From Symsagittifera roscoffensis (taxonomy: Eukaryota; Xenacoelomorpha; Acoela; Convolutidae): a stretch of 64,000 nt of DNA. The notes under the pieces are model-generated. The model did no database searches. It worked only from the letters and a program-made list of their open reading frames with translations, and was not told where the DNA came from. How positions within the stretch are numbered: position 1 is the first letter of the stretch; every line of letters starts with the position of its first letter. The stretch is taken from the NCBI RefSeq assembly GCF_963678635.1, contig NC_087067.1:8539716-8603715 (forward strand), written 5' to 3'. A program made the translations under genes and the position numbers. Positions 23,458-35,899 of the stretch are shown one piece after another.

Positions 23458-23927
23458 CAGGGGCGGATCTAGAATTTTCTCGAGGGGGGGGGGGGGGGGG
23501 GGGGGGGTTGCGGATTTTCAAAAAATTTTCGAAAATTTTGACGACCTTTTCTTTTTTTAGGTCGACCAAATTGATTTTTCCAGCTCTCCCAAAGCACAGT
23601 TTTGTCCCAACTTTGGCCAAATTTTTTGCGCCGCTGGCAAAATTTTGAAAAAACAGGCCAAAAAAGGCGTTTTTAGGCACTTTTTGGAAATTTTTGACCA
23701 AAAAATTGCGTTTTTTCGGCGCGTGGTCCCCCTCAAAATTAGTATATATTGGCGCCAAAGGCGTCTTTAGAAAAATTTTAGGGTCGGTCGACCAAAAATG
23801 GATTTCTTAAAAAGTATCAAAGGGGGGATCCTTTGGGTCGGCAGGGGGTCGAATCCCTGAGCAGGGAGGGGGGAGAGGGCGTCCGCCCCCCCCGCCCCCT
23901 CCAACCCCCTCCCTAAACCCGCCCCTG
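23458..23927 (+). mobile_element. hAT-type MITE, CAGGGGCGGATC family, complete with perfect TSD
   Basis: The best-preserved member of the family. It starts CAGGGGCGGATCTAG and ends AAACCCGCCCCTG, flanked on both sides by GGTAAAAA, a perfect 8-bp target duplication. Internal order: a run of 24 G (23484-23507), the GGTCGACCAAATTGATTTTT block, TTGGCGCCAAAGGCG, TTTTAGGGTCGGTCGACC, and ATGGATTTCTTAAAAAGTA. Near the right end is GGGGGTCGAATCCCTGAG, whose flanks can form a small stem. At 470 bp it is non-coding and must have been moved by a hAT transposase supplied elsewhere. Confidence 0.92.
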
Positions 23928-25072
23928 GGTAAAAATGCTTTTTTTAGGCACATTTTGCATGGTTTTGATCATAAAAAAGTTTATTTTAGGGTGCGTTCCC
24001 TCATCAAATTTAGAATGTTCTGATCAGTTGGTCGAACAACATTGATCATAAAAAAAGGTTTGAGCTATGTTCTACTCATAACTGTTGCCCAAAAGACATA
24101 TTTTTTAGAAAATTGTTATTATCTTCTAAAGTAAAGCCTGCGAGAAGTCAAAGCTCCAAATCTGTCCAAAAATAATTGACCTCTTTCTTCTTTGCAGAGA
24201 CAAATTTTTAATCAATTTAAGTTTCTGAGAAAAATAATAATTTATGATGTAGAGAGAACTTAATTTTGTTAATTGAACTCGAAACAGCTCAGGCCAAATG
24301 TTTCCGTCTCTGCTCCCTGAGTATGTATTTTTTTTTTAAATAACTTTAAAAGTTCTATCAGTTTGAAAACAATAAAAAAATGAATTATATTCTTTTTCCT
24401 CAAAATTTTCACTCTAAAAAAATCAAAACTTCTCGGGGTCGAGGTGACCAAACTATGTATTGATCGTATGAGGCGATCGCATGTCAGCTTTTTGACTCGG
24501 TCAGGGTCGATAATTGACCGACTTAAATTGCCACAAAAAAAACCATCAATGGACATAGTTTAACCAACAAAGTCTAGACCTGACAATGGTCGACCAATAA
24601 TTTTTTTGTAATATGAACCGTGACCACCTGAAATCGGGTGTTTTCAAGTTTCAGAATCGTTTTTTAGGTGATATTTAGTTGGTAAACCAAGTTTTTATAA
24701 CAAGTAAATTCAAAAAAAAAAATTGTACGCATTGAGCAACAATTTTTTTCTTAACCACACGAGTCAAAAAACAACAACAATTTTCAACCAGCCGGACGGC
24801 ATGAGCGGCCGAGAAAATGCATTTTGCCAGAAAACCAATTCTTTTTTGATAAAAACGTAGACTCATAGCACGGTTAGAATTTTTTTACATTTTCTTCTTT
24901 TTTTTTGCTTTCCAAGATCGATGAGCTGCTGTTTTGAGAATGAAAATCTGCGATCGAACAAAAAACCATTTTCAACTCAAGCAAAAAGTTGACATAAACG
25001 AGATTTTGATCAAGAAAATCAAAACAAATGTCGTGCAAGTTCAAAATTAACATATTTTGCCAATTGTTTTAG
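23928..25072. other. Spacer, no recognised gene
   Basis: AT-rich with poly-A and poly-T runs. A patch near 24430-24600 has several GGTCGA/GACCGA words that recall the MITE body and the downstream satellite, but no unit can be defined. Minus-strand frames at 24269-24556 and 24675-24866 have no recognisable domain. Confidence 0.35.
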
Positions 25073-25472
25073 CAAGGGCGGATCTATTTGTCATTGAAGG
25101 GGAGGGGATTTTTAAAAAAATTGAAAATTTTGTCAATCTTTTTTAAGGTCGATCTAACTGATTTTCCGAGCGCTCCCAGAATACTATCAAAACCCTATTA
25201 TGACAAAAAAATTTGTGCGGCAGGCAAACCTTTGAAAAAACGGGTCAAAAACGCCGTTTTTGGGCTTTTTTTGAATAATTTTGACCAAAAGTGCGTTTTT
25301 TTGGCGCGTGCTTCCCTTCAAAATTAGTATGTATTGCGTCGAAGGCGCATTTGGAAGATTTATGCGAGGGTCAGACAAAAATGGATGTCATAAAATAATA
25401 CCAAAATGATACTGAGGGTTGCTGAGGGGGTCGAATCCCTGAGTAAGAAAGCGTCCCCCAAATCCGCCCTAG
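25073..25472 (+). mobile_element. hAT-type MITE, CAGGGGCGGATC family, diverged
   Basis: Starts CAAGGGCGGATCTA and ends AAATCCGCCCTAG. The flanks TGTTTTAG and AATTTTAG agree at the last six of eight positions, an eroded 8-bp duplication. The body follows the family order. The sequence just after it (25490-25760) repeats parts of the body (TTGACCAAA, TCGGCCAGAAAAAAG) in decayed form, suggesting an older second copy. Confidence 0.75.
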
Positions 25473-25869
25473 AATTTTAGTATTTTCTTGGTAAGTTTGA
25501 CCAAAGGAATAGCTTTTTCGTCGCACGCTTTTGAAATTTAGCTTTGTATTGGCTTAAAAAAGCGTTTTTTGATAATTTTCAAGGTTGATCGGCCAGAAAA
25601 AAGTTTTCAAGTCGACTGATTAGTTTTTTAGGCTCTTCTGGAACACCAAAGCAATACAATATTGGCAAAAATTTTCAAGTGTACCTTTTTAGAAGATTTT
25701 TATTTAGAAAAACTGCTTTTCTGGCGCTCCAAAATGTTAATGTTTGCAATATAATTAAGGGTTGTGTCAAAAAAAAACTTTGAATTGTCAGCTTGTCCAA
25801 TTCAGAGGCGTTGCTTTCTCTAACCGTTCTCTACTCTACACAAATCCGGACAGACGAAACGATCTTTCT

Positions 25870-28800
25870 TTTGTCGGGCTCGGTCATAACATATCTAGCT
25901 GGGCTCGAGAACACAGTGGAGATGGCCGATCATCTTAGCATCTTTGTTTTTCGACCGAGCTTGTTTTGCATGGGTCGGGCACAGCTGAGCAAAATGTTTT
26001 TTTTTTTACGTCGAGCACGGTCGAAAGTTATCTGAATAAAGTCAATCACGACCAAGCACACCTTTTTCAAACGAGCACACTTAAGAATATCTTGCTTGGG
26101 TCAAGCAAAATCGAGCACGGTTGAGCTATTTTTTTTCGTTTGAGCGTGGTCGAAAAAAATTTTGCTTAGATTTATCAAGGTCGCGCATTTTTTTCGACTG
26201 AGTACAATCGAAACATTTCTTGCTTGGTTTGCGCGGCACCTGAATATTTATTCTTTGGTTTGGGTCGAACACCGCTGATCACAATTTTTTTCAATCGAGA
26301 AAGGTCGAAACATGTCTTGCTTCGGTGGAATGCGGTCGAGTTTAATTTTTTTGTCGAGCTTAACTGTGCTTGGGTCAAGCTTAGTCGAGCACGTTTTTTT
26401 TTCGGCGAGTTTGATCGATGCACATCTTGATGCGGTTGAAAAATTTCTTCACATGCTTTTCGGTCGAGCACGATTGAATCATGCCTTGCTTGAGCTGAGC
26501 TTAGTCTAGCTCATGTTTTTTTTTTCATTCGAGCACTTTCAAATCAGATCATGCCTGGGTCAAGCACCTTTGAGCATTTTTTTTCATTCCAGGACGATCG
26601 AAGCATGGCATGCTTGGGTCGAGCAGGGTTGAGCATATTGTTTTTGTTCGAGCACGGTCAATTTTTTTTTCATTGGGAGCGCACGATCGCGCAAATACTT
26701 TTTGGTCGGGCACGGTCGAAACAAGTCTTTCTTGTGCGAGCACATTTTTTTCAAATCGAACAAAGACCATTTTTTTTTGGATTGAGCACATTTTTTTGGT
26801 AGAGTAGTGTCGAAAAAAACTTTGCTAAGGTCGAGCAAAGTCGAGCACGGTTGACTTACTTTTTTTTCTCGCTCAAGTACTTTTGAATCATGCTTGGTTC
26901 CAGCAAAGTCGAATATTGTCAAGCTTATCTTGTCGGTAAAGCACAGACAGAATATACCTTGCATGGTTTGAGTGCGGTAAAACACAGTTTTGTTTTTGGT
27001 CGAGCGAGGTTGGTACATATTTTACTTGGGTCTAGCAAGTCGATTACTCTCAAGCTCATTTTTTCAGCAGAGCACAGACAAAATTTATCTTGCATGGTTC
27101 GAGCACGGTCAAAAATGTTTTGTTTGGGTAAAGCGTATCCAAAAACGTTTTTTTTTTTAATGAGCACGGTCGAAGCATTTATTTTCGTTCGAGTTCGGTT
27201 GGAATAAATATTTCTTGGTTCGAGCAGGTTCGAGCACAACCTTTTCGGTCGAGGACTATCAAAAGTATAGTTCGGTTGGAATAAATATTGCTTGGTTCGA
27301 GCAGGATCGAGCACAATCTTTTCGGTCGAGGATTATCTTGCTTGAGCACAGTCGAGCATCTTTTTTTTCGGTCGACCGTGTTCGTGCAACTTTTCGGTCG
27401 ATCACGGTCGAAAGCTGACAGTCCAACACGATTTTTTTGCGGTCGGTCACGTTCCAAACCTCTGACTTGGGTCGAGCTAGACAACTTATCATCGAGCACA
27501 TTCTTTTACGGTAGAGCACAGATGAATTATATCTTGCCTGGTTGGAGCAGTGTCGAGGACTGTTTTGTCTTCGATTGAGCACGGTCAAAACAAATTTTGC
27601 GTTGGTCGAGATTTTTTTCGAATGAACAAGATCGAAGCATATTTTGCTTGGGCCGAAAATTGCCGAGTTTTTTTTTCGTTCGAGCATTGTCGAAACATGT
27701 CTTACTTGGGTTGAAAAAATCGAGCAATGTCGAGCACCTTTTTTTTCTGTCGAGCACGGTTGATCACTTATATTTTCAGTCGAGCACGCTCGAAAATTAT
27801 CTTGCTTTAAGTTCAAGCGCACCTTTTTCCGTCGAGCACGTTCAAGTCAAATCTGGCTTGGATTGAGCAAGATCAAATATTATCGAGCATAATTTTTGAT
27901 AGAATACTGACGAAACTTATCTTTTCTGGGTCGAGCTTGGTCGGTCGCAGTTTTGTTTTCGGTCGAGCACGATTGAGATCTTTCTTTTTTGTGCCGAACT
28001 CTGTCCAGCACAATTTTGTTCCGACTGAGCATGGTTGAAGAATACATTGCTTGGCTCTAGCATGTTTGAACCCTTTTTTTAAATTTGAGCACGGTTAAAA
28101 CAGATCTTACTTGGGTCAAGTCCGTTTGAGCATGCTTTTTTTCTTTTGAGCACAATCGAAGCTTATCTTGCTTCGGTCGAAATACAGCCGAGAACATATT
28201 TTTTTTGGTGGAGCACATATCTTTCTCAGATTGAGCATATTGGATTTACTATTTTTTTTCAACTGAGTATGTTGGAAGAATAATTGCTGAAATCGGGCAG
28301 GGTCGAACACACGTTTTTTTGGTCGAGCATTGTCGAAACATATCTTTCTTGGGTCGAGCAAAGTCGATCACGTTAGAGCATCGTTTTTTTCTCGTTCAAG
28401 CACGTTCAATACATATCTTGCTTAGATTGAGCATGGCTGAGCACAATAAATTTGATCGAGCACGGTCGAGAAAACTTATATTGTTTTCGGCTGAGCATGG
28501 TGAAGCATATGTTGGTTGAATTGAGAATGGCCTAGCGTTTTTTTTTTGGTCGAGCTCGGTCAAAATATATCTTGCTTGGGTCGAGCAAAGACAAAAATCG
28601 TCGAGCACATGTTTGCCAGGTGGAGCACAGACAAAAAATTTCTTGCCTGGTTCGAGCGCAGTCAAGTACAGTTTTTTTCGGCCGAGCATAATTGAAACAA
28701 ATTCGCTTGGAGTGAGCACAGTCGAGAAAAAAAATTTCGTTCGAGCACGGTCAAGACATTTTTTTTCTCAGCTGAGCTTATTTTGTTTCATCTGATCGAA

Positions 28801-31800
28801 CGCTACCTACATTGCTTGGGTCGAGTATGGTCGAGCAAAAATTTTTTATTCGAGCACAAATGAAACATATCTTCCTGGATTCGAGCAAAATCGAGATTGG
28901 TCGATGCTTTTTTGTTCAAGCACTTTCGAAATATATCTTGCATGGATTGAGCACTTGCTTTGGTCTAATACGGTCGAGAATGTTTTTTGACTGAGCACGG
29001 TCAAAAAAAATTTACTTGGGGGTCGAGCTATGTGAAAAAAATTTCGAGCATTTTCTTGTAGAATTTGGTAAAATTTATCTTGTCTGGCTCAATCACAGTC
29101 AAGCACACTTTGTTTTCGATCAAGCACGGTTGAAACAAACCCTTCATGGTAGAGCATGGTCGATCAGTTTTTTTCGGTGGAGTATATATCTTGCAAGCAT
29201 TTATCTTGCGCATAATTTGGCCGAAATTTAATTTGCATGGGTTTATGCACTTTTTTTGATTGAGCATGGAGCAAGCACATCTTGATTGGGCCGAGAGTGG
29301 TCGAGCGCCTTATTTTTGATCCACCAGGGTTGAAAAACACCTTGCTTGGGTCGGGCACGGTTAAACAATTTTTAACGCTTTAGCACGGTCGAAAAATATG
29401 TAGATTGGGTTTATCATGGTCAAAGTGTTTTTTCAGTTGAAAACGGTCGAAATTTATCTTGCCTTGGTTCAACGGGTTTGTGCTTTTTTTTTCGATTGAG
29501 CACGGTCCAAGCAAATCTTGCTTGGGTGGATTATGGTCGAGCACATGTTTTTTAGTCAAGCACAGTCGAATTATATCTTACTTGGTTCAAGCACGATTGA
29601 GCACATTTTTCTAGGCAAGTATGGTCGAAACATATCTTGCTTGGGTCGATCAAATTCGAGTACAGTCGAGTAACTTTCTTACGCTAAAGCACATTTGAAA
29701 CTATCGTAGAGCAACTATTTTTTGGTAGAGTGCAAATGATACTTATCTTGCCTGGGTCGATTGTGTTCGAGTAAGGTTTTGTGTTCATTCCAGCACAGTT
29801 GAAACATATCTTGCTTGGGTCGAGCACAATAGACGACAGTGTTTTTGGTCGAGCACGACCGAGACAATTGTTTATGGTAGAGCACAACAATCGTCGAGCA
29901 CCTTTTTGTGGTAGAGTACAGACAAAATTTTTATTGTATGGATCGAGTTTGGTGGAGCACAGTTTTGTTTTCGTTCGAGCAGAGTTGAAACATATCTTGA
30001 TTAGGTCGAGCACAGTCAAAAACATATTGAGATTATTTCTTTTGGCTGAGCGAAGTCAAATAAATTCTTGCTTGAATTGAGATGGGTCCTGCATTTTATC
30101 CTGTCGGGCAACGGTCAAAAACTATCTTGCTTGGGTCGAGTTTGGTCGAGAACAAATTTGTTTTTGTTCGAGCACAGTTGAAACATATTTTGATTAGTTC
30201 GAGCACAGTCGACCACATAATTTAGGTCGAGCAACATCGAGGCTCTTTTTTTTGGCTGAGCAACTTCAAGACAAATCTTGCTTGAATTGATATGAGTTGT
30301 GCGTTTTTTCGATCGAGTATTTTTTTCGGTCGGGTTGTGCATCTTGCTTGGGTCGATTTACAACCCGACGGAACCCACTAATTCCGATCCGATCGAGCAC
30401 GGTCAAATAGAATTTTTCTGGAATTGAGATTGGTAGGACAATTTGTTTTGATCGATCACGGTTCGAGCCTATTTTTTTTTGGTCGCGCATTGAGCACTTT
30501 TGTGGTTTGAGCGCAATAGTTTTGGTCAAACACGGTCGAGAATTTTTTTTACTGAGCACTGTCGAAACATATTTACTTGGGGGACCAACGATGTCCCAAA
30601 TTGTCGAGCATATTTTTTTTTAGAGCACAGACAAAACTCATCTTGTCCAGCTCAATCGCAGTCAAGCACTTTTTGTTTTTGGTCTCAAACGGTTGAAACA
30701 AATTTTTTTTGGATAGCGCACAGTAGACCGATGTTTTCGGATACTTTTTACTGACTGAGCACGGTCAAAACATTATTTGCTTGGGTTGAGCATGGTCGAT
30801 TAGTTTTTTTGGTCAAGTATATATTTTGCAAGCATATATCTTGCGATCTTTTTTCTAGCAAGCATAATTTGGTCAAAAATTATATTGCACGGCTCAATCG
30901 GGTTTGTTCAGTTTTGATTCGGTTGAGCATGGTGCAAGCAAATCTTCATTGGGCCTAGAGCGTTCGAGCACGTTGTTTTCGGTCGGCCAACGTCAAAAAA
31001 CTTGATGCTTGGGTCGGGCACGGTTGAGAACTTTTTTGTCGGTTGAGCACAGTCGAAACATATGTAGTTTGAGTTTAACATGGTCAAATATTTTTTTTTT
31101 CGATTGAACACGGTCAAAAACTATCTTGCCTGGGTCGAACGGGTTCATGCTTTTTTCGATTGAGCACTGTCCAAGCATATCTTGCTTGGGTCGAAAGAGG
31201 TCGAGCACGTTTTAGTTTTGCGGTTGAGCTCGGTCGAAGCATAACTGGCTGGGGAAGAGCAGGGTCAACTATCCTAGAGCAACTTTTTTTCGGTAGAGTA
31301 CAGATGATACTTATCATGCCTGGGTCGAGTTTGTTCGAGTAAGGTTTTGTTTTCATTCCAGCACAGCTGAAATTTATCTTTCCCGGGTTGAACGTGTTCA
31401 TGCTTTTTTTCGATTAAACAATGTCCAATCATATCTTGCTGGGGTCGAATGAGGTCGAGCGCATTTTTGTTTCGCGGTTGAGCGGTTAAAGCAAATCTGG
31501 CTTGGATTAGTGCTAGGACAACAATCGTTGAGCACATTTTTGTGGTAGAGACAGAAGAAATTTTTATCGTCTGGATCGAGTTTGGTCGAGCACAGTTTTT
31601 TTTTGTTCGAGCACAGTTAAAACATGTCTTGATCAGGTCGAGAACAGTCGACCACAGTAATTTAGGTCGAGCAACATCGATATTTTTTTGGCTGAGCAGA
31701 ATCGAATCTTGCTTGAACTGAGATTGGCCGGGCATTTTGTTTCGATCAAGCACAGTCCAGGCATATCTCTCTTGCGTCGAGCATATTCGAGTACGCTTTT

Positions 31801-32385
31801 TTTTGCGATCGAGCACGGACGAAGCATATCTGGCTAGAGCAAGGTCAATTCTCGAAGAGCAACTTTTTTGGTAGAATGCAGACGATATTTATCTTTCCTG
31901 GGTCGAGTATGAACGAGCAAAACTTTGTTTTCATTCGAGCGCAGTTGAAACATATCATGCTGGATCGGAGCAAATTCGAGCATGATTGAGCCTTTTGTTC
32001 TTGGTGGAGCACTTTCGAAATATGTGTTTCGTGGGTTGAGCACGTTTGAGCACATTAGTTTTGGTCGAATAAGATGAAAATTTTTGACTGAGAACGGTCG
32101 AAAAACTTTTTACTTGGAGGTCCACTATTGTCAAAAAATATCGAGCATATTTTTCGGTAGAGCACAGACAAAACATGTCTTGTCTGATTCAATCACAGTC
32201 AAGCTCTTTTTGTTTTCGTTCAAGCGCGGTTGAAATAAATCTTTCTTGGATGGAACAAATTTGAGCACAAAATTTTCGGTAGTGCACGATTGAAAGATTT
32301 TTTTTCCAGCTGAGCACATTTTTTTGATACAATTTTGTTCAGGCGAGTTGGCATCCAGCAGAGCCGAAAACGTCGAGCACATTTT
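25870..32385. repeat. GTCGAGCAC satellite array with higher-order structure
   Basis: About 6.5 kb of diverged tandem units near 60 bp. A typical unit is GGTCGAGCACGGTCGAAACA followed by TATCTTGCTTGGGTCGAGCA, a second GGTCGAGCAC and a T-run of 6-9. Unit length drifts, and neighbours differ at many sites. Longer segments recur: an ACTTGGGGG/ACTTGGAGG-anchored segment at 29014, 30575 and 32112 (spacing 1561 and 1537), and the CATAATTTGG-anchored segment at 29211 and 30863. These indicate a higher-order unit of about 1.55-1.65 kb. Long open frames on both strands (up to 187 codons) arise because the unit has few stops; none has a domain. Confidence 0.93.
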
Positions 32386-32389
32386 TAGG

Positions 32390-33860
32390 TTGCTACGAAA
32401 AGCATCGTAAATTTGAACAATTCGACAGAAAAAATATCACAAGAACCAATGAGTGCATCGAAATATACAACGTTAACTACGGAAAAGAAAACTTCACAAA
32501 AGAGGCCGAGAATAGATCAACATCAAAGCTGAACATTGAGACACCAAAATGAACAACTATTTCAAAACAAACAACACAAACAAGACTTTCTTAAAAATAT
32601 GGATACAACTCTTACAATAGCCACTTGGTGCCAAGCCCGGAAAAATAACGGACTTTTTTTCTCAGTCGACTACATGACGGACAATCGAGACGAAGCAGAG
32701 AAAAAACAATCGGACACAATCAACAACGATAATGTAACCAACCCAGTGGGTACGCAGAGTACGGGGCACAAGCATGTTGGCCGGCTTCCCAATGAATAAC
32801 AGGCCCGTGCTATCCAACAGCGACAATGAGATGGAAGAAAAATTTATGTCGTTCAATGGCAAAGATCTAAGAGGACACATCAATACGGATTCAAAATGGA
32901 TCAACGAAAAATATGCCAAGCTCAGAAAAACTCCGAGCGGAAAATTGAAAGTTGAGATATTGATAATCCCTCAAAAAAATTTGCATGTGGCTGCGTCGAA
33001 GCTTTCAAACCACTGAGTATGTTTACAAATCCAATAGAATCAGGAGGTAAAACGATCGATCGCGTACCATTTCGGGTTGTTTACTAGCGAAAAGTAATTT
33101 GCAGAACACTCTAAACTTCTTAAGTATCTCACGGAAAAAAGTCCTCACCGACAAAATCAATAATATCAACAATAAATGACGCTTATCAGTCACATGTACA
33201 ACTAAAAGCAGATATGAAAAACTTGGGAATTAATGCACAAAAAATGCTGATAAAAAATTTCGCCAAAATTTGCAAGGCCATTCAACAAAAAGGACGGAGG
33301 ATATTGGGAAAAAAGGAAAAAATATTGAACATCATCAGCGACTAAAAATGAATGATGAAATTAGAACCCATCAGCTCAATCTTTAGAAGATCATCCACAA
33401 AAGCAACCAACAGTTGCTAAACCTTAATATCTTACTGGATATTTCAGCATAAGTGGTAAAACCAATGATTGAGGAATTTTTTTTAACTACAGTAGATTTA
33501 TGATTCGCCTACAGTCAACTACCAATATATGAAAAGACATAAAAACAATGCCATATCAGCCTATCAGCCTGATAGGCGGAATGGCAACACGAAGATACCA
33601 CAATTTTCAAATTGATTTAATGGTTTTGCAAGCGCGCCGAACTTCAGATAACCTTAAACTTGACGTATCAAAAGATTACAAGAACAAATGTTGTTTTTAA
33701 AAAACTGGACGAAAGAAGTTTATCCATTTCCAAAGAAAAAACCTTCCGGTAAAGCGGTGGAAAACGGGTATTGAACCTAGAATGTCCCGGAAAACAGCTA
33801 CTAAACCTAGAATTAAGAACAAACTTGGCATAAAAAAGCAACACCCACCAAAAACTTATT
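32390..33860 (+). pseudogene. Ty3/gypsy retrotransposon scrap inside the satellite
   Basis: From TTGCTACGAAAAG onward this stretch aligns with 43282-43760, the region directly following the FMGLRNYLSK RT block of the gypsy remnant at 42.6-44 kb. Shared blocks include TTGCTACGAAAAG, the CTACATGACxGA..A stretch, and ACACAATCAA...GA followed by ATGT. No catalytic motif is readable in this copy and the frames are broken. Satellite repeats lie directly on both sides, so it was inserted or recombined into the array. The distal part (33480-33860) has no clear assignment. Confidence 0.6.
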
Positions 33861-34261
33861 AGCAAATTGAGCTTGATCGAGCTTAACAATTTTGGTCAAG
33901 CACATTCGGGGACTTTTCATTGGTCTAGCATGGTCAAAACCCAGTATTTCGTCGAGCAATATAAAATCTATCTTGTTTAGGTACAGTATAATCGAGCACA
34001 AATTTTACTGTTGAGCATGGTCGGCACATCATAAATTGCAATAATGCTCGAGCATAATTCAGCCTTTTCGTTCGAGTAAAGTCGGAACAAAACCTTGCTT
34101 CGGTCGAGCACGGCCGAGCATGATTGAGCTCATGTTTTTGATCGAGCATGGTCGGGGACATTTTGTTTCGGTCGAGCATGTTCTGAAGACATCTTTCTTT
34201 GGTCGAGCATTTTTGAGCATTTTGATTATCTTTTTCTGTCTAGCAATCACGAATTAAATCA
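33861..34261. repeat. Satellite array, continuation left of the Tc1-type MITE
   Basis: The same GGTCGAGCAC/TCTTGCTTxGGTCGAGC units resume after the gypsy scrap and stop at the TA preceding the MITE. The sequence continues at 41880 on the far side of the MITE. Confidence 0.85.
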
Positions 34262-34854
34262 TACAGTGCTGATTTAAATTAACCGGACAAATCGCGTTAA
34301 ACTTGAAATTTAAAACCCGTTTTTCTCAAATTGGGTTGAGTTTAGGAGAAAACTTATGAAGACAAAAATTGCTTAAAATTTTAGCAGAATTAATATGGTG
34401 TAATTTGTTTTGCGAAATTCGGGCCCAAAATTTTACCCCAAAAATGGGTCATTTTGGTTTTTCTTAGTTAATCAAACGCCAAAAATACCCAGTCGATCTC
34501 AGACATAATTATATCAAAGTGAGCCCCTTACGTAGCCCAACAAACTTTATGAAGGGTATTTTCTCCAAAAAAATTGCAAATTGTTTAAAAATTGTTTTTC
34601 AAATAAAAAAACTGGTATTTTATATAGTAAAAATGACCTTTTTTGTCTATCAAACAAGAATAAATTTATTTATACAAAATTTTGGAGAAAATACCCTTCA
34701 TAAAGTTTGTTGGGCTACGTAAGGGGCTCACTTTGATATAATTATGTCTGAGATCGACTGGGCATTTTTGGCGTAATTTTTGATTAACTAAGCAAAACCA
34801 AAATGACCCATTTTTGGGGTAAAATTTTGGGCCCGAATTTCGCAAAACAAATTA

Positions 34855-35227
34855 TGTTGCAGCGCAAAACGTAACTAATGCGTGAAACATAAATCGTTCA
34901 AATTTAAAACTACGACCTACAAAAGAGCAGTTTTTTTTGCACTTTTGCAGTTTCTGCAAAAGTCAAGCTGGTTTTTAATTGCTGCAAAAGTCAAGCCAGT
35001 TTTTGATTGCTTCAAAAGTCAAGCAGTTTCGGAAAAAGTCAAGCTGGCGTTGCGTCCGATATACGATGATGTAAGTAAAAAGTTTGAGTTATAGTCGTTT
35101 ATGACTGATTATGTCCGTTTATACAAAAATTGTGGATATATTCCGATTTATGACCAAACACGAGTATTTACCGAGAAATACGAATAAAATATTGATTTTA
35201 ACTTTGTTTTGTGGAGATTAGCGCACA
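34855..35227 (+). repeat. BEL/Pao 5' LTR
   Basis: Starts TGTTGCAGCG right after the AATTA target site and ends GCGCACA three bases before the primer site, giving TG...CA ends and about 373 bp. Between 34950 and 35050 it holds four copies of (C)AAAAGTCAAGC spaced 20-29 bp, a small internal minisatellite. No matching 3' LTR exists in the window. The end is inferred from the primer-site position, because there is no partner LTR to compare. Confidence 0.78.
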
Positions 35228-35230
35228 TTT

Positions 35231-35248
35231 TGGCGCCCCACAAGGGAC
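35231..35248 (+). other. Primer binding site, tRNA-Lys-like
   Basis: TGGCGCCCCACAAGGGAC begins with TGGCGCC, the complement of a tRNA 3' CCA end and acceptor. It closely resembles the TGGCGCCC...GGGAC primer sites used with tRNA-Lys. Its position just inside the LTR end supports minus-strand DNA priming. Confidence 0.75.
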
Positions 35249-35899
35249 AGATATTAGTTAATTCCCTTATAATAATCCGAGTTATTATTACAAAAACGGT
35301 TATACTGAAAAATTCATAATGGATGTGTCTGGGAGTTCAATAGCACTGACAGGGTAACCCATCCAGACGATAAGTCACTGACAGAGTTTCTGACTTGCAA
35401 CAAGACGGTTTGGGCTATTCGGTGAGGCTGTTTGTGACCGACGATCTCATCGGTGCGCCCTATCTTCACAAAAACTGTAAGACCGAACCTAAACTTTTAA
35501 TTTTGATAAATTACGGATACGATGTTCTATATTATAAATGTGAGACACAACGCCAGTACTCACCCCTAATTTTTCTCGATACCCGAAAATTTTTGGCCAG
35601 TTTGATTTAACTGAAATTAGAAAAATTGCTCTAAATTGGGTACTAGATAACCGGAACTAGATTTTTTGCTCGATAGCCAAAATGTTGGCTATTTTTTTGA
35701 TGAATTGAAAATTTATAATATCGGAACATAGACTAACGGTTACTAGACTACTTTTTTGATACCAGTTATGACTCGAATCCACTAACCAAACTATACAAAA
35801 TTTTGTTTGAAAATTGAAAATTTTCTGAAAAATTAGTCAAAAACTCCGTTGAGCCGTATAGTTAAAGTATGTTTAGTTGTCTGGGTAGTTAATATCAGG

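Noticed and set aside
27259-27822. 187-codon minus-strand frame and similar frames across the satellite
   Set aside because: Composed of diverged satellite units with a 20-residue period, open on both strands, with no domain; explained by stop-poor repeat units.
25870-32385. CRISPR-like array
   Set aside because: Units are contiguous and diverged, with no constant repeat and unique spacers, and the DNA is metazoan.
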